A stretch of DNA of 64,000 nucleotides from Plantactinospora endophytica (GTDB lineage: Bacteria > Actinomycetota > Actinomycetes > Mycobacteriales > Micromonosporaceae): contig NZ_BONW01000030.1 of NCBI RefSeq assembly GCF_016862915.1, forward strand, positions 62,001 to 126,000, read 5' to 3'. Of the stretch, positions 34,097 to 43,420 are shown piece after piece. The notes beneath the pieces were generated by a model. It ran no database searches, was not told where the DNA came from, and saw only the letters and a list, made by a program, of their open reading frames with translations. Positions within the stretch are counted from its first letter, which is position 1. Each line of letters starts with the position of its first letter. A program made the translations under genes and the position numbers.

Positions 34097-36481
34097 TCAG
34101 GCGTTGGCGGTCTGCGGCTGCTGGTCGGAGCTGCCGCTGCCGGTACCTCCGGTGTCCGGGTCGGAGTCCGACATGGCCACCGACTTGCGCTTGCTGAACA
34201 CCACCGCCGCGACGATGATCAGCGCCGCGACGACCGCGACCCCGATCCGCAGCGCGGTGTTCTTGTCCTCGCCGACGCTCCAGGCCACCACTGCCGGGGC
34301 GATCAGCAGGGAGACCAGGTTCATCACCTTGATCAGCGGGTTGATCGCCGGCCCGGCGGTGTCCTTGAACGGGTCACCGACGGTGTCGCCGATCACCGTG
34401 GCCTCGTGCGAGGGCGAGCCCTTGCCACCGAACGCACCGTCCTCGACGAGCTTCTTGCTGTTGTCCCAGGCACCGCCGGAGTTGGACAGGAAGACCGCCA
34501 TCAGGGTGCCGGCCCCGATGGCACCGGCCAGGTACGCGGCCAGCGCACCCGGGCCGAGCCCGAAACCGACCGCGATCGGCGCCAGGATGGCGAGCAGCCC
34601 CGGAGTCATCAGCTCGCGCTGCGCGTCCCGGGTGCAGATGTCGACCACCTTGCCGTACTCCGGCCGCTGGCTGTAATCCATGATCCCGGGCAGCTCGCGG
34701 AACTGCCGGCGTACCTCCATGACCACGGCACCGGCCGAGCGGGAGACCGCGTTGATGGCCAGGCCGGAGAAGAGGAACACCACGGCGGCACCGACGATCA
34801 GGCCGACCAGGTTGCGCGGGTTGGCCACGTTGAGCAGGCCGTCGATCGACAGGTCGGAACCCGCGTCCCGCAGTGCCGTGCCCAGCGTGTCGGTGTACGA
34901 CCCGAAGAGCGCGGTGGCCGCCAGTACCGCCGTGGCGATCGCGATGCCCTTTGTGATCGCCTTGGTGGTGTTGCCGACCGCGTCCAGCTCGGTGAGCGTA
35001 CGCGCGCCCTGCTCGTCGATGTCGCCGGACATCTCGGCGATGCCCTGCGCGTTGTCGGAGATCGGCCCGAAGGTGTCCATCGCCACGATCACGCCGACCG
35101 TGGTGAGCAGACCGGTACCGGCCAGCGCCACCGCGAAGAGCGAGAGCGTGAGCGACCCGCCGCCGAGCAGGAAGGCGCCGAACACCCCGGCACCGATCAG
35201 CAGTGCGGAGTAGACCGCCGACTCCAACCCGACGCTGATCCCGGCCAGTACGACGGTGGCCGGACCGGTCAGCGACGACTTGCCGATGTCCTGCACCGGT
35301 CGCCGGTTCGTCTCGGTGAAGTAGCCGGTCAGCGCCTGGATGGCGGCGGCCAGCACGATGCCGATCACGACGGCGCCGATGGCGAGGATCCGGGGGTCGA
35401 GCGGCGTCCCGGCGTCGTCGGCGAGGCCGAGCGCGGCCCGCCAGTCGTCGCCGAGCAGCCCGGCCCAGGTGGCCGGCAGGTAGACGAAGGACATCACCGC
35501 GACCAGGATCGCCGAGACCACCGCGGAGGCGTAGAACGCCCGGTTGATCGCGGTGAGCCCGGACCGGTCGCCAGCCCGCAGCCGGGTGATGAACACCCCG
35601 AGGATGGCGATCAGCACGCCGATGGTGGAGACGATCAGCGGGAAGACCAGCCCGTGCTCGCCGAACGCCGCCCGACCGAGGATCAGTGCGGCGACCAGGG
35701 TCACCGCGTACGACTCGAACAGGTCGGCGGCCATGCCGGCGCAGTCGCCGACGTTGTCGCCCACGTTGTCGGCGATGGTCGCCGCGTTGCGCGGGTCGTC
35801 CTCCGGAATGCCCTGCTCGACCTTGCCGACCAGGTCGGCGCCGACGTCGGCGGCCTTGGTGAAGATGCCGCCGCCGACCCGCATGAACATCGCGAGCAGC
35901 GCGGCACCGAAGCCGAAGCCCTCCAGCACGGTCGGCGCGTCGCCCTTGTAGATCAGGACGACCGCCGCCGCCCCGACCAGGCCCAGGCCGACGGTGAGGA
36001 AGCCGACGACGCCACCGGTACGGAACGCGATCTGCATCGCGGCCTCCCGGCCGCCCTGGTGTTCCCGGGCGGCGGCGGCGACCCGCAGGTTGGCCCGGGT
36101 GGCCAGCGCCATGCCGGCGCCACCGATGAACGCGCTGAACAGGGCGCCGACCACGAAGAAGCCGGAGCGGCCGATCTTCACCAGCGTCTCGCTGCCGTCG
36201 GTGTCGTGCACCGGCAGCAGGAAGAGCAGGATCACGGCGACCACGACGAATATGCCGAGGGTGCGGAACTGGCGCAGCAGGTAGGCCGAGGCCCCCTCCT
36301 GCACGGCCCCCGCGATCTCCTGCATCTTCTCGGTGCCCTTGCCGGTCGACAGCACGGCCTTGGTCAGCGCACCCGCGAAGCCGAGCGCCACCAGGGCGAT
36401 AACCGCCGCGACGACGACGTACGTCAGGTTCTCGCCGCCGAGGGACAGCCCGCCACTGTCGGCGGCCCAATTGTGGGACAT
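34097..36481 (-). CDS. hppA: Membrane-bound proton-translocating pyrophosphatase, K+-insensitive
   Basis: The 794-aa integral membrane protein (about 16 TM segments) couples PPi hydrolysis to H+ export. Substrate-site motifs are intact: KAADVGADLVGKVEQGIPED and NVGDNVGDCAGMAADLFE. The lysine in VGNTTKAITKG (alanine in K+-dependent enzymes) marks the K+-independent class. It is monocistronic, with a terminator downstream and a long leader region upstream. Confidence 0.95.
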   Translation of the reverse strand: MSHNWAADSGGLSLGGENLTYVVVAAVIALVALGFAGALTKAVLSTGKGTEKMQEIAGAVQEGASAYLLRQFRTLGIFVVVAVILLFLLPVHDTDGSETLVKIGRSGFFVVGALFSAFIGGAGMALATRANLRVAAAAREHQGGREAAMQIAFRTGGVVGFLTVGLGLVGAAAVVLIYKGDAPTVLEGFGFGAALLAMFMRVGGGIFTKAADVGADLVGKVEQGIPEDDPRNAATIADNVGDNVGDCAGMAADLFESYAVTLVAALILGRAAFGEHGLVFPLIVSTIGVLIAILGVFITRLRAGDRSGLTAINRAFYASAVVSAILVAVMSFVYLPATWAGLLGDDWRAALGLADDAGTPLDPRILAIGAVVIGIVLAAAIQALTGYFTETNRRPVQDIGKSSLTGPATVVLAGISVGLESAVYSALLIGAGVFGAFLLGGGSLTLSLFAVALAGTGLLTTVGVIVAMDTFGPISDNAQGIAEMSGDIDEQGARTLTELDAVGNTTKAITKGIAIATAVLAATALFGSYTDTLGTALRDAGSDLSIDGLLNVANPRNLVGLIVGAAVVFLFSGLAINAVSRSAGAVVMEVRRQFRELPGIMDYSQRPEYGKVVDICTRDAQRELMTPGLLAILAPIAVGFGLGPGALAAYLAGAIGAGTLMAVFLSNSGGAWDNSKKLVEDGAFGGKGSPSHEATVIGDTVGDPFKDTAGPAINPLIKVMNLVSLLIAPAVVAWSVGEDKNTALRIGVAVVAALIIVAAVVFSKRKSVAMSDSDPDTGGTGSGSSDQQPQTANA

Positions 36482-36911
36482 CTATGTCCTCCTGTACCGA
36501 ACACTCGCGCCGGGCCGGCGGACGAACCGGCCAGACGTCTCCACGCGTGGAGCGACAGACTCGCAAGCGCCCTCGGACCCGGACCCCCACAACCGGCGAT
36601 GCTCACCCGCCCGCAGGAGCGCGACCAGCACACTTGCTGATAACCCCGGGTACTCTAGCGGTCCGTCGTGTTGGAGGTCACACAGAGGACCCACCCGGTC
36701 GCGATGATCTTCGTCGCTGTGTTAGCGGCGGCGGTCTGGTAATGCGGGTACCGGCGCCGCCCGGCAGCGCCCCGGGATCATCCCCGGCGGACGTCCCGGG
36801 TTGCCGCCCGAGCGACCGGGCCACCCGGACCGCAGACCTCTCGGGTTACCGGCCGAGCGGCGTGGCCACCCGGACCGCAGACGTCCCGGGTTAGCGGCAA
36901 GACGTCCCGGG
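36482..36911. other. Non-coding region upstream of hppA
   Basis: 430 bases between the hppA start and the end of the RsbW-like gene. It should contain the hppA promoter (AT-richer stretch near 36640-36720). Its right part is filled by the 45-bp repeats at 36790-36930. No coding pattern was seen. Confidence 0.5.
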
Positions 36912-36930
36912 TTACCGGCCGAGGGGCCAG
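36790..36930. repeat. 45-bp tandem repeat running into the RsbW-like gene end
   Basis: Units with GACGTCCCGGGTT begin at 36790, 36835 and 36880 (45-base spacing) and again at 36901 (21 bases later). The last unit supplies the stop codon and final codons of the RsbW-like gene, so the array seems to have grown from the gene end. Confidence 0.85.
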
Positions 36931-37346
36931 GCCATTCGGACCTCGGTGCCGATACCCTCGTCCACCGGGCGCACCTGGAGGTCCTCGACAAAGCCCGCGA
37001 GCAGGGCGAACCCGACACCCACCGTCAGGGCCTCGTCGGTCAGCGACTCGTCGGCCAGTTCGTCCGGAGGCAGCGCGGCCAACCCCAGCCCGGCCTCGAT
37101 CGGCGCCCGGTCGATCACCCGGACCGTGTACGCCGGACCGTCCGACATCTCCACCAGCACCAGGTCGGTCAGCCCGTACTGCCGGTGCAGGGCGACCGCG
37201 CGGGCGCACGCCTCGCCGATCGCCAGTCGTACCTCGTCGAGCAGTTCCTCGGGCACACCGGCCCGCCGGGCCACCGCGACCCCGACCAGCCGGGCGGTAC
37301 GGACGTGGACCGGGGCCGGGGTGAAGGAGAGTTTGACGCTCGACAT
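36912..37346 (-). CDS. Anti-sigma factor-type ATP-binding protein (RsbW/SpoIIAB-like)
   Basis: The 144-aa protein has the HATPase_c pattern of anti-sigma serine kinases: ELLDEVRLAIGEACARAVALH (N-box), VRVIDRAPIEAGLGLAALPP and GVGFALLAGFVEDLQV (G-box). It would phosphorylate the adjacent STAS protein. The start is uncertain: ATG at 37346 fits the usual N-terminus (MSSVKLSFTPAPVHVRTARL), while ATG at 37394 overlaps the STAS stop and would couple the genes. Confidence 0.85.
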   Translation of the reverse strand: MSSVKLSFTPAPVHVRTARLVGVAVARRAGVPEELLDEVRLAIGEACARAVALHRQYGLTDLVLVEMSDGPAYTVRVIDRAPIEAGLGLAALPPDELADESLTDEALTVGVGFALLAGFVEDLQVRPVDEGIGTEVRMAWPLGR

Positions 37347-37386
37347 CACGCGTCGACCGTCGACATCAGGCATCGGCGCGTCGACA

Positions 37387-37743
37387 TCACGCATCGGTAC
37401 CGGACGAATCGGCCGAGGTGGCGGCCTCCAGCGTCGGGTAGATCGGGAAGACCTGGTCGAGGGCGGTGATCCGGAAAATCTTGAGCAGCGGCTCCTTGTC
37501 ACAGATCAGCCCGAAAGTCCCGCCGACCGGACGCAGCCGCTTGAGCGCCCCCACCAGCACGCCGAGGCCGGTCGAGTCGAGGAAGTCCACCCGGCCGAGA
37601 TCCACGACGATCGCCCGGGCCCCGCCGTCGATCAGCTCGACCAGACGCTCGCGGAGCCGGGGTGCGGTGTAGACGTCCACCTCGCCGCCGACCTCCAACA
37701 CGGTGTGCTCACCGATGGTGCGGGTCGTCAGCGACAGATCCAT
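37387..37743 (-). CDS. Anti-anti-sigma factor, STAS domain (RsbV/SpoIIAA-like)
   Basis: The 118-aa STAS protein carries the phosphorylatable serine motif [13 protein letters not shown] and the [17 protein letters not shown] start. It is the target and antagonist of the RsbW-like kinase encoded just downstream. GGAGGACTG precedes the ATG. No sigma-B-type gene is next to the pair. Confidence 0.9.
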   Translation of the reverse strand: MDLSLTTRTIGEHTVLEVGGEVDVYTAPRLRERLVELIDGGARAIVVDLGRVDFLDSTGLGVLVGALKRLRPVGGTFGLICDKEPLLKIFRITALDQVFPIYPTLEAATSADSSGTDA

Positions 37744-37861
37744 CAGTCCTCCTCTGACCGCCAGGAACGCTCCTGGGCATCTAACCATCGACCAGCGGAC
37801 CGCGCACCGACAGTGGACCGACCGCTACCCCGCCTTCCGACGCACGTACGAGAGTGCGAGA

Positions 37862-40534
37862 GTGCAGGGCGTGACGTTTCCAGCAACAGTATCGGCCGGC
37901 AGCGGGGCCGAGGACTCCCGCCCGACCGGTCGCCCCGCCCCGGGCGAGCTGCTGGACCGGCTGCGCGGCCGGGCCGCGTTCGGCACCACCGGCAGCGCCG
38001 GCAGCCCGGTCACGCACGTCGAACGGGTGCCGGCCCGAGCCGGTACGGTGGCGCAGTGGCCGGAGTGGGTGCCGGCCGAGCTGCGTACCGCCCTCGTCGG
38101 GCAGGGCGTGGTCGCGCCGTGGCGGCACCAGGCCGAGGCGGCCGGGCACGCGTACGCCGGCCGGCACGTGGTGGTCGCCACCGGCACCGCGTCCGGAAAG
38201 TCCCTCGCGTACCAGCTTCCGGCCCTGGCAACGCTGCTCACCGACCCTCGGGCCACCGCGCTCTACCTGGCCCCGACCAAGGCACTCGCCGCCGACCAGC
38301 TCCGGTCCGTCGCCTCGCTCGGTCTGGACGGGGTACGACCGGCGTGTTACGACGGCGACACCCCGCGTACCGAGCGGGACTGGATCCGGGCGCACTCCCG
38401 GTTCGTGCTGACCAATCCGGACATGCTGCACCACGGGATCCTGCCCGGGCACGCGAAGTGGTCCGCCTTCCTGCGCCGGCTCGCCTTCGTGGTGGTCGAC
38501 GAGTGCCACACCTACCGGGGCGTCTTCGGGTCGCACGTGGCCCACGTACTGCGTCGGCTGCGACGGCAGGCCGCGCGCTATCCGGGTACTCCCGGAAAGG
38601 CGGTGCCGGGGCAGCGGAGCGGGACCGGCGGGTCCGGGCCGACGCCGGACGGCCCGGTCTTCGTGCTGGCGTCGGCGACCTCCGGCGACCCGGCCGCGGC
38701 GGCCGAGCGGCTGACCGGGCTGCCGGTCACGGCGGTCACCGAGGACACCGCGCCGCGCGGCGGGTTGACCTTCGCCCTCTGGGAGCCGCCGCTGCTCCCA
38801 CCGCCGTCGTCTTCGTCGCCGTCGGACCGCCTGGAGCCGGCCGACCTCGCCGAACTGGTAACGGCCGATGCCGATGCCCGACCTGTCAGGGCCGGCGCCG
38901 GACCTGTCACGGCGGGTGCTGACACCGGGCCTGTCACGATCGGCACCGACACCGGACCTGTCACGGTGGGTATCGGGGCCGGCACCGATCCGGTACCGGC
39001 GGTGGCCGGCGCCGGCATCGACGCCGCCCCGGTACGCCGTTCCGCGTTGCGGGAGACCGCCGACCTGCTCAGCGACACCGTCGCGGCCGGGGTCCGGACA
39101 CTGGCCTTCGTCCGGTCCCGGCGCGGGGCCGAGGTGATCGCCACCACCGCCCGGCGCTCCCTGGACGAGGCCGTGCCCGGGCTGGGCGGCCGGGTCGCCG
39201 CCTACCGCTCCGGCTACCTCCGCGAGGAGCGCCGCTCCCTGGAACAGGCGTTGCTCGGCGGTGAACTACTCGGTCTCGCCTCCACCAGTGCACTGGAACT
39301 CGGCGTCGACCTGGTCGGCCTGGACGCGGTACTGATCTGCGGCTACCCCGGCACCCGGGCGTCGCTCTGGCAGCAGGCCGGCCGGGCCGGGCGGTCCGGC
39401 CGGGAGGCGCTCGCCGTGCTGGTGGCCCGGGACGACCCGCTGGACACCTACCTGGTGCACCATCCGGAGGCGCTGTTCGGCCGGCCGGTCGAGGCGACCG
39501 TGCTCGACCCCGCCAACCCGTACGTGCTGGGGCCACAGCTCTGCTGCGCGGCGGCGGAGTCCCCGCTGACCCCGGCCGACCTGGAACTCTTCGGCGACGG
39601 AGCGAAGGACGCGGTCGAGTCGCTGGTGGCCGCCGGTGCGCTCCGGTCCCGCCCGACCGGCTGGTACTGGCGGCACGCCGGGCGCCCCGAGGTGGACCTG
39701 CGCGGCACCGGCGGCGCCCCGGTGGACGTGGTCGAGTCGTCGACCGGTCGGCTGCTCGGCACCGTGGACCCGGCGTCGGCACACTTCCAGGTGCACCCCG
39801 GCGCGGTCTACCTGCACCAGGGCGTGTCGTACGTGGTCGACGACCTCGATCTCGACGACGGCTGCGCGCTGGTGCACACCAAGGAGCCGGACTGGTCCAC
39901 CCATCCCCGGGACGTCACCTCGCTCTCCGTCGTCTCGGTCCGCTCCTACCTCGACTGCGGGCCGGTCGGGATGTTCCTCGGCGAGGTCGACGTGACCAGC
40001 CAGGTGGTGTCGTACCAGCGCCGACGGCTCGCCTCCGGTGAGGTGCTGGCCACCCTGCCGCTGGACCTGCCCGCCCGGGAACTGCGTACGGTCGCGGTCT
40101 GGTTCACCGTCTCGCCGGAGTCGCTGGCGGCGGCCGGGGTGGAGGCGGCCGAGATGCCGGGGGCGTTGCACGCCGCCGAGCACGCCGCGATCGGACTGCT
40201 GCCGCTGGTCGCCACCTGCGACCGCTGGGACATCGGCGGGCTGTCGACCGCCAACCACCCGGACACGGAGGCGCCGACGGTATTCGTCTACGACGGCCAT
40301 CCGGGCGGGGCGGGGTTCGCGGAGCGGGCGTACCGGGCGGCGTCGGAGTGGCTGGGGGCGACCCGGGACGCCATCGCCGAGTGCGGGTGCGAGGCCGGCT
40401 GCCCGTCCTGCGTCCAGTCCCCGAAGTGCGGCAACGGCAACAATCCGCTGGCGAAGCCGGAGGCGGTCCGGGTACTCGACGTGGTGCTCTCGAACCTGGC
40501 CAGGGTGGCTCCGGCCGGGCCGGACGAGACCTGA
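37862..40534 (+). CDS. DEAD/DEAH-box helicase with DUF1998 (MrfA/Hrq1-like)
   Basis: The ~890-aa protein has superfamily-2 motifs: ATGTASGKSLAYQLP (I), VVVDECHTY (II), LASATS (III) and QQAGRAGRSG (VI). A C-terminal DUF1998 domain carries a four-cysteine zinc site (CGCEAGCPSCVQSPKC). Relatives are 3'-5' DNA helicases in repair of cross-links. A low-complexity GPVTxGxDT repeat insert lies between the two RecA lobes. The start is one of several GTGs (37862, 37871). A helicase at this place near topA and tad genes is also seen in mycobacteria (Rv3649). Confidence 0.9.
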   Translation: MQGVTFPATVSAGSGAEDSRPTGRPAPGELLDRLRGRAAFGTTGSAGSPVTHVERVPARAGTVAQWPEWVPAELRTALVGQGVVAPWRHQAEAAGHAYAGRHVVVATGTASGKSLAYQLPALATLLTDPRATALYLAPTKALAADQLRSVASLGLDGVRPACYDGDTPRTERDWIRAHSRFVLTNPDMLHHGILPGHAKWSAFLRRLAFVVVDECHTYRGVFGSHVAHVLRRLRRQAARYPGTPGKAVPGQRSGTGGSGPTPDGPVFVLASATSGDPAAAAERLTGLPVTAVTEDTAPRGGLTFALWEPPLLPPPSSSSPSDRLEPADLAELVTADADARPVRAGAGPVTAGADTGPVTIGTDTGPVTVGIGAGTDPVPAVAGAGIDAAPVRRSALRETADLLSDTVAAGVRTLAFVRSRRGAEVIATTARRSLDEAVPGLGGRVAAYRSGYLREERRSLEQALLGGELLGLASTSALELGVDLVGLDAVLICGYPGTRASLWQQAGRAGRSGREALAVLVARDDPLDTYLVHHPEALFGRPVEATVLDPANPYVLGPQLCCAAAESPLTPADLELFGDGAKDAVESLVAAGALRSRPTGWYWRHAGRPEVDLRGTGGAPVDVVESSTGRLLGTVDPASAHFQVHPGAVYLHQGVSYVVDDLDLDDGCALVHTKEPDWSTHPRDVTSLSVVSVRSYLDCGPVGMFLGEVDVTSQVVSYQRRRLASGEVLATLPLDLPARELRTVAVWFTVSPESLAAAGVEAAEMPGALHAAEHAAIGLLPLVATCDRWDIGGLSTANHPDTEAPTVFVYDGHPGGAGFAERAYRAASEWLGATRDAIAECGCEAGCPSCVQSPKCGNGNNPLAKPEAVRVLDVVLSNLARVAPAGPDET

Positions 40535-40590
40535 TCGCGGTTAGTCGGTATTCGCATGCATGGATCTATGTGGATGCGGTTAAGTTAGGC

Positions 40591-40604
40591 TGGGAGCGCT
40601 TCCA
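40591..40604. promoter_or_regulatory. CebR/CelR-like operator palindrome
   Basis: TGGGAGCGCTTCCA differs at one position from TGGGAGCGCTCCCA, the established operator of the LacI-family cellulose-utilisation regulators CebR and CelR in actinomycetes. It lies 24 bases before the start of the 69-aa gene, overlapping a possible -10 (TAGGCT). Confidence 0.6.
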
Positions 40605-40627
40605 CGGATCCGCCTGAGGAGGACGTC

Positions 40628-40837
40628 GTGGCCGACACCATCGCCGAGACCGTCGAACTGCTGTACACCATCGACCAGGCACATCTGACTGTCGATCAGC
40701 AGATCGCGCTGTCGCAGGCGTACGCGGCACTGGCCCAGGCCGAACGCCTGGACCAGATCCACCAGATGCTGCACAGCATCCACCAGGTGCTGAACAGTTG
40801 GGTGGTGCGCCGGGCCACCGAGGGCAGCATCCGCTGA
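40628..40837 (+). CDS. Small helical protein of unknown function, 69 aa
   Basis: The GTG start has an ideal GGAGG five bases upstream. The protein is wholly helical (TIDQAHLTVDQQIALSQAYA; HQMLHSIHQVLNSWVVRRA) with no signal peptide or known domain. The CebR-like palindrome in its promoter and the cellulase-family gene beyond it suggest a link to glucan use. Confidence 0.75.
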   Translation: MADTIAETVELLYTIDQAHLTVDQQIALSQAYAALAQAERLDQIHQMLHSIHQVLNSWVVRRATEGSIR

Positions 40838-40895
40838 CCCGGCCGCACCCCAGGCACGGCCGCCGGCCCCGCTGGCGACCGATCCGGACCGGCGG

Positions 40896-41600
40896 TCAGC
40901 CGGAGACCGAGAAGCTGTTGGTGACGAAGTCCCGACCACCGGCGGACGACGTGATCTCGTAGCCGAGCTGTACGTCGCCGATGGTCACGTCGCCGAACCA
41001 GCCCCGGGCGCGGATCCAGGTGGCGATCGCCCGGACGTCGACCGTGCCGGAGTTGGTGTTGCCGCTCCGGATGAACGAGTAGACCTGGTTGGACCCGTTC
41101 GAGCCCCGGTAGACGTCCCAGGTGTGCCCGCCGACCGACGCCCTGACCTGGAAACTGCCCAACGGACCGACCGGCCCGTACCTGTTCATCCAGAGCATGA
41201 TCTCGTGGGCGTGGTCGGTGGTCCAGATGTCGTACGCCGTGGTGTAGGCGAGGCCACTGCCGCTGGTAGGCACCGTGACGTTGAAGCTGCTGGTGACGTT
41301 GCCGAGGGCACTGACCCGGCGGCCGATGTAGCGGGTGGCGTTCGGGTACGCCTTGATCCCGCCGGTGTTCGGGTGGTTGGCCCAGACCCCCCAGTTGCTG
41401 GTGGAGTTGGCCCAGATGGTCTGCGGGCCGTGCCCCGAACCCCAGATGTTGTTGTAGAGCGTGTACCCGCCGCTCGACCAGGTGCCCCAGCGGTCACTGG
41501 AACTCCAGACGGCGGCCCGCACGGGCGCGGGTGCGGCGGTGACGGTCAGTACGACGGCGAGCGCGAACGCGCCGACCGCCAGACGTAGGGAACGCAGCAC
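40896..41600 (-). CDS. Secreted glycoside hydrolase family 12 (endo-beta-1,4-glucanase/xyloglucanase)
   Basis: The 234-aa preprotein has a Sec signal peptide (cleavage near residue 29) and a GH12 jelly-roll: GYTLYNNIWG, PQTIWANSTSNWGVWANHP, GGIKAYPN. The catalytic glutamates are in HEIMLWMN (~134) and GYEITSS (~213). Family members hydrolyse cellulose or xyloglucan outside the cell. No CBM is attached. GTG start with GGAGG upstream. Its promoter carries a palindromic operator. Confidence 0.9.
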   Translation of the reverse strand: MLRSLRLAVGAFALAVVLTVTAAPAPVRAAVWSSSDRWGTWSSGGYTLYNNIWGSGHGPQTIWANSTSNWGVWANHPNTGGIKAYPNATRYIGRRVSALGNVTSSFNVTVPTSGSGLAYTTAYDIWTTDHAHEIMLWMNRYGPVGPLGSFQVRASVGGHTWDVYRGSNGSNQVYSFIRSGNTNSGTVDVRAIATWIRARGWFGDVTIGDVQLGYEITSSAGGRDFVTNSFSVSG

Positions 41601-41710
41601 GATGACCTCCTTGTCGGCCCGGCGGCAACGGGACGGACGCCGGGACAGCCGGAGCAGTCGAACGGTTCGACTGCGGCCCGGAGATGACGCGCGCGACATC
41701 GCTCACCGAA

Positions 41711-41739
41711 AATTTAGTTTTGGTTCCAAACTAAGTCAA
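41711..41739 (-). promoter_or_regulatory. GH12 promoter with palindromic operator in the spacer
   Basis: On the minus strand TTGACT (-35) and TAAATT (-10) are separated by 17 bases. The spacer and -10 are covered by the 21-base near-palindrome at 41714-41734 (arms TTAGTTT and AAACTAA). A repressor bound there would block the polymerase directly. The sequence stands out as AT-rich in this genome. Confidence 0.7.
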
Positions 41740-41789
41740 TAGATGTGTACCGATCACATTCGGGTGAAGCCGCGCCCTCCGCGATCGCA

Positions 41790-41842
41790 TTGACACCCTC
41801 GAATCCACGCACCTAGAGTTGACTTCCCTCACGCTGCGTGAG
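41790..41842 (+). promoter_or_regulatory. Promoter and downstream palindrome of the LamG/FnIII gene
   Basis: TTGACA (41790-41795) and TAGAGT (41814-41819) are spaced 18 bases apart. Just after the expected transcription start lies a palindrome, CTCACGC-T-GCGTGAG (41828-41842), a likely operator. Confidence 0.65.
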
Positions 41843-41905
41843 CGTTCCTCGCCCGTACCGGCTGTCGCCGCGCCCGGTCCCGTCCCCCGAAGGCAGGTCG
41901 CCGCC

Positions 41906-43285
41906 GTGTCCACCCCCGTCAGCACCGTGGCCGCTCCCGGCCGCCGCTGGTACACCCCGATCGCCGCCGGGCTGGCGCTGGTCACCACCGCCACCCTCGC
42001 CAGCGCGCTGCCCGCGACCGTCGCCCGGGCCGTCCCGCACGGCACCGCCCCGGCCCGACCGGCGGCGGCGGATGCCCACCTGCCCGAAACGGCGGCGGAT
42101 AGCCGACTGCACGCAACGGCGGCGGATGGCCAACCGCCCGCAGCGGCGGCGGCTCCGCTGTTCACGGACGACTTCGAGGACGGCAACGCCGCCGGCTGGT
42201 CGACCGCCGGCGGACAGTGGTCGGTCGGCACCGACACCACGCGGGCGTACCGGCAGCGCTCCGGCAGTGCCGCCGCCAGCGCCCGGGCCGGCGACTCCAC
42301 CTGGACCGACTACACGGTCAGCGCACAGGTCAGGCCGAATGCGCTGAGCAGCGCACGCTCCTCGATCGGGCTGCTCGCCCGGGTCCAGTCCAGCACCAGC
42401 CACTACTACCTGAACCTGCGCGGCAACGGTCAACTCGAACTCGGCAAACTCGTCGCCGGTCGGGTCACCGTGCTCGCCTCCGCACCGGCGACCGCCGCGA
42501 TCGGCGGCTGGCAGACGCTCCGGCTCGCCCTGCTGGGCAACCAACTCGTCGGGCAGCTCGGGACCGTCTCGGTCAGCGCCACCGACAGCCAGTTCGGCCA
42601 GGGCCGGATCGGGCTGGCCACCGGGTACGCCACCGGATGGTTCGACGACGTCCTGGTGGAGCCGCCGGCCCCGGACATCCAGCCGCCGAGTCCGCCCGGC
42701 CAGCCGCAGGTGCTGTCGGTCGTACCGGGAGCGGTGACCATCACCTGGCCCGCGTCGACCGACAACGTCGGAGTGACGCAGTACTGGGTCTACCAGGGTG
42801 ACCAGTTCTACTCGCAGTACGTGGCCCGGATCGTGCCGGACAACTCGCCGCTGACCCTGCAACTCAATCCGACGGCGGCACGAAGCCACTTCTCGGTCAC
42901 CGCCCGCGACGCGGTCGGCAACACGTCCTCGTTCTCCGCACGGACCTCCGTCGACCAGCCGCCGAGCTTCCCGCGCAGTGGCGACGACACGGTCCGGCCC
43001 AGCGCGCCCGGCGCCCCGGTGGTCACCGCCGTCACGCCGAACGGCTACCAGGTCACCTGGGAGCCGGCGACGGACGACATCGGCGTGGTCGAATACCACG
43101 TCTACCACGTGTTCGCCCTCGACGAGATCCGGGTCGACGCCAAGGTCACCACCAACTCCGCAGTGATCGTGCCGCGTGGCGGGTACGAGACGATCTACGT
43201 GGTCGCGTACGACGCGTCGTGGAACCGCAGCAGCAGTCCCACGGTGCAACTCGTCCCGCCAGCAACTCCGCCAGCCAGGCGGTAG
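41906..43285 (+). CDS. Secreted LamG-like / fibronectin type III protein
   Basis: The 459-aa protein has a signal segment (PIAAGLALVTTATLASALPA), a short Ala-Ala-Asp repeat linker, and a concanavalin-like/LamG domain (residues ~85-250: FTDDFEDGNAAGWS to TGWFDDVLVEPP). Two FnIII domains follow (each with P-x-VTWEPATDDIGVVEY-type pattern). Such modules bind polysaccharide. No catalytic domain is seen, so it may aid adhesion or degradation together with the GH12 enzyme encoded divergently. The start could lie upstream at 41819. Confidence 0.75.
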   Translation: MSTPVSTVAAPGRRWYTPIAAGLALVTTATLASALPATVARAVPHGTAPARPAAADAHLPETAADSRLHATAADGQPPAAAAAPLFTDDFEDGNAAGWSTAGGQWSVGTDTTRAYRQRSGSAAASARAGDSTWTDYTVSAQVRPNALSSARSSIGLLARVQSSTSHYYLNLRGNGQLELGKLVAGRVTVLASAPATAAIGGWQTLRLALLGNQLVGQLGTVSVSATDSQFGQGRIGLATGYATGWFDDVLVEPPAPDIQPPSPPGQPQVLSVVPGAVTITWPASTDNVGVTQYWVYQGDQFYSQYVARIVPDNSPLTLQLNPTAARSHFSVTARDAVGNTSSFSARTSVDQPPSFPRSGDDTVRPSAPGAPVVTAVTPNGYQVTWEPATDDIGVVEYHVYHVFALDEIRVDAKVTTNSAVIVPRGGYETIYVVAYDASWNRSSSPTVQLVPPATPPARR

Positions 43286-43420
43286 CTGCCAGGCCGGACC
43301 TGCGGGACGCAGCCGAATCTGCTTCCCCAGGATCAGCGGCTCTCACAGGCGTCCCGTCGCTCCGGTTAGCGGTGCAGGGAATCGACGCCAAACTGGACGT
43401 ACTCGGTCCGTAGCGCCAGG

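Noticed and set aside
37703-37861. Longer N-terminus of the helicase from ATG 37703
   Set aside because: It would overlap the STAS gene's 5' end and its promoter; the first conserved residues begin well after the GTG at 37862.
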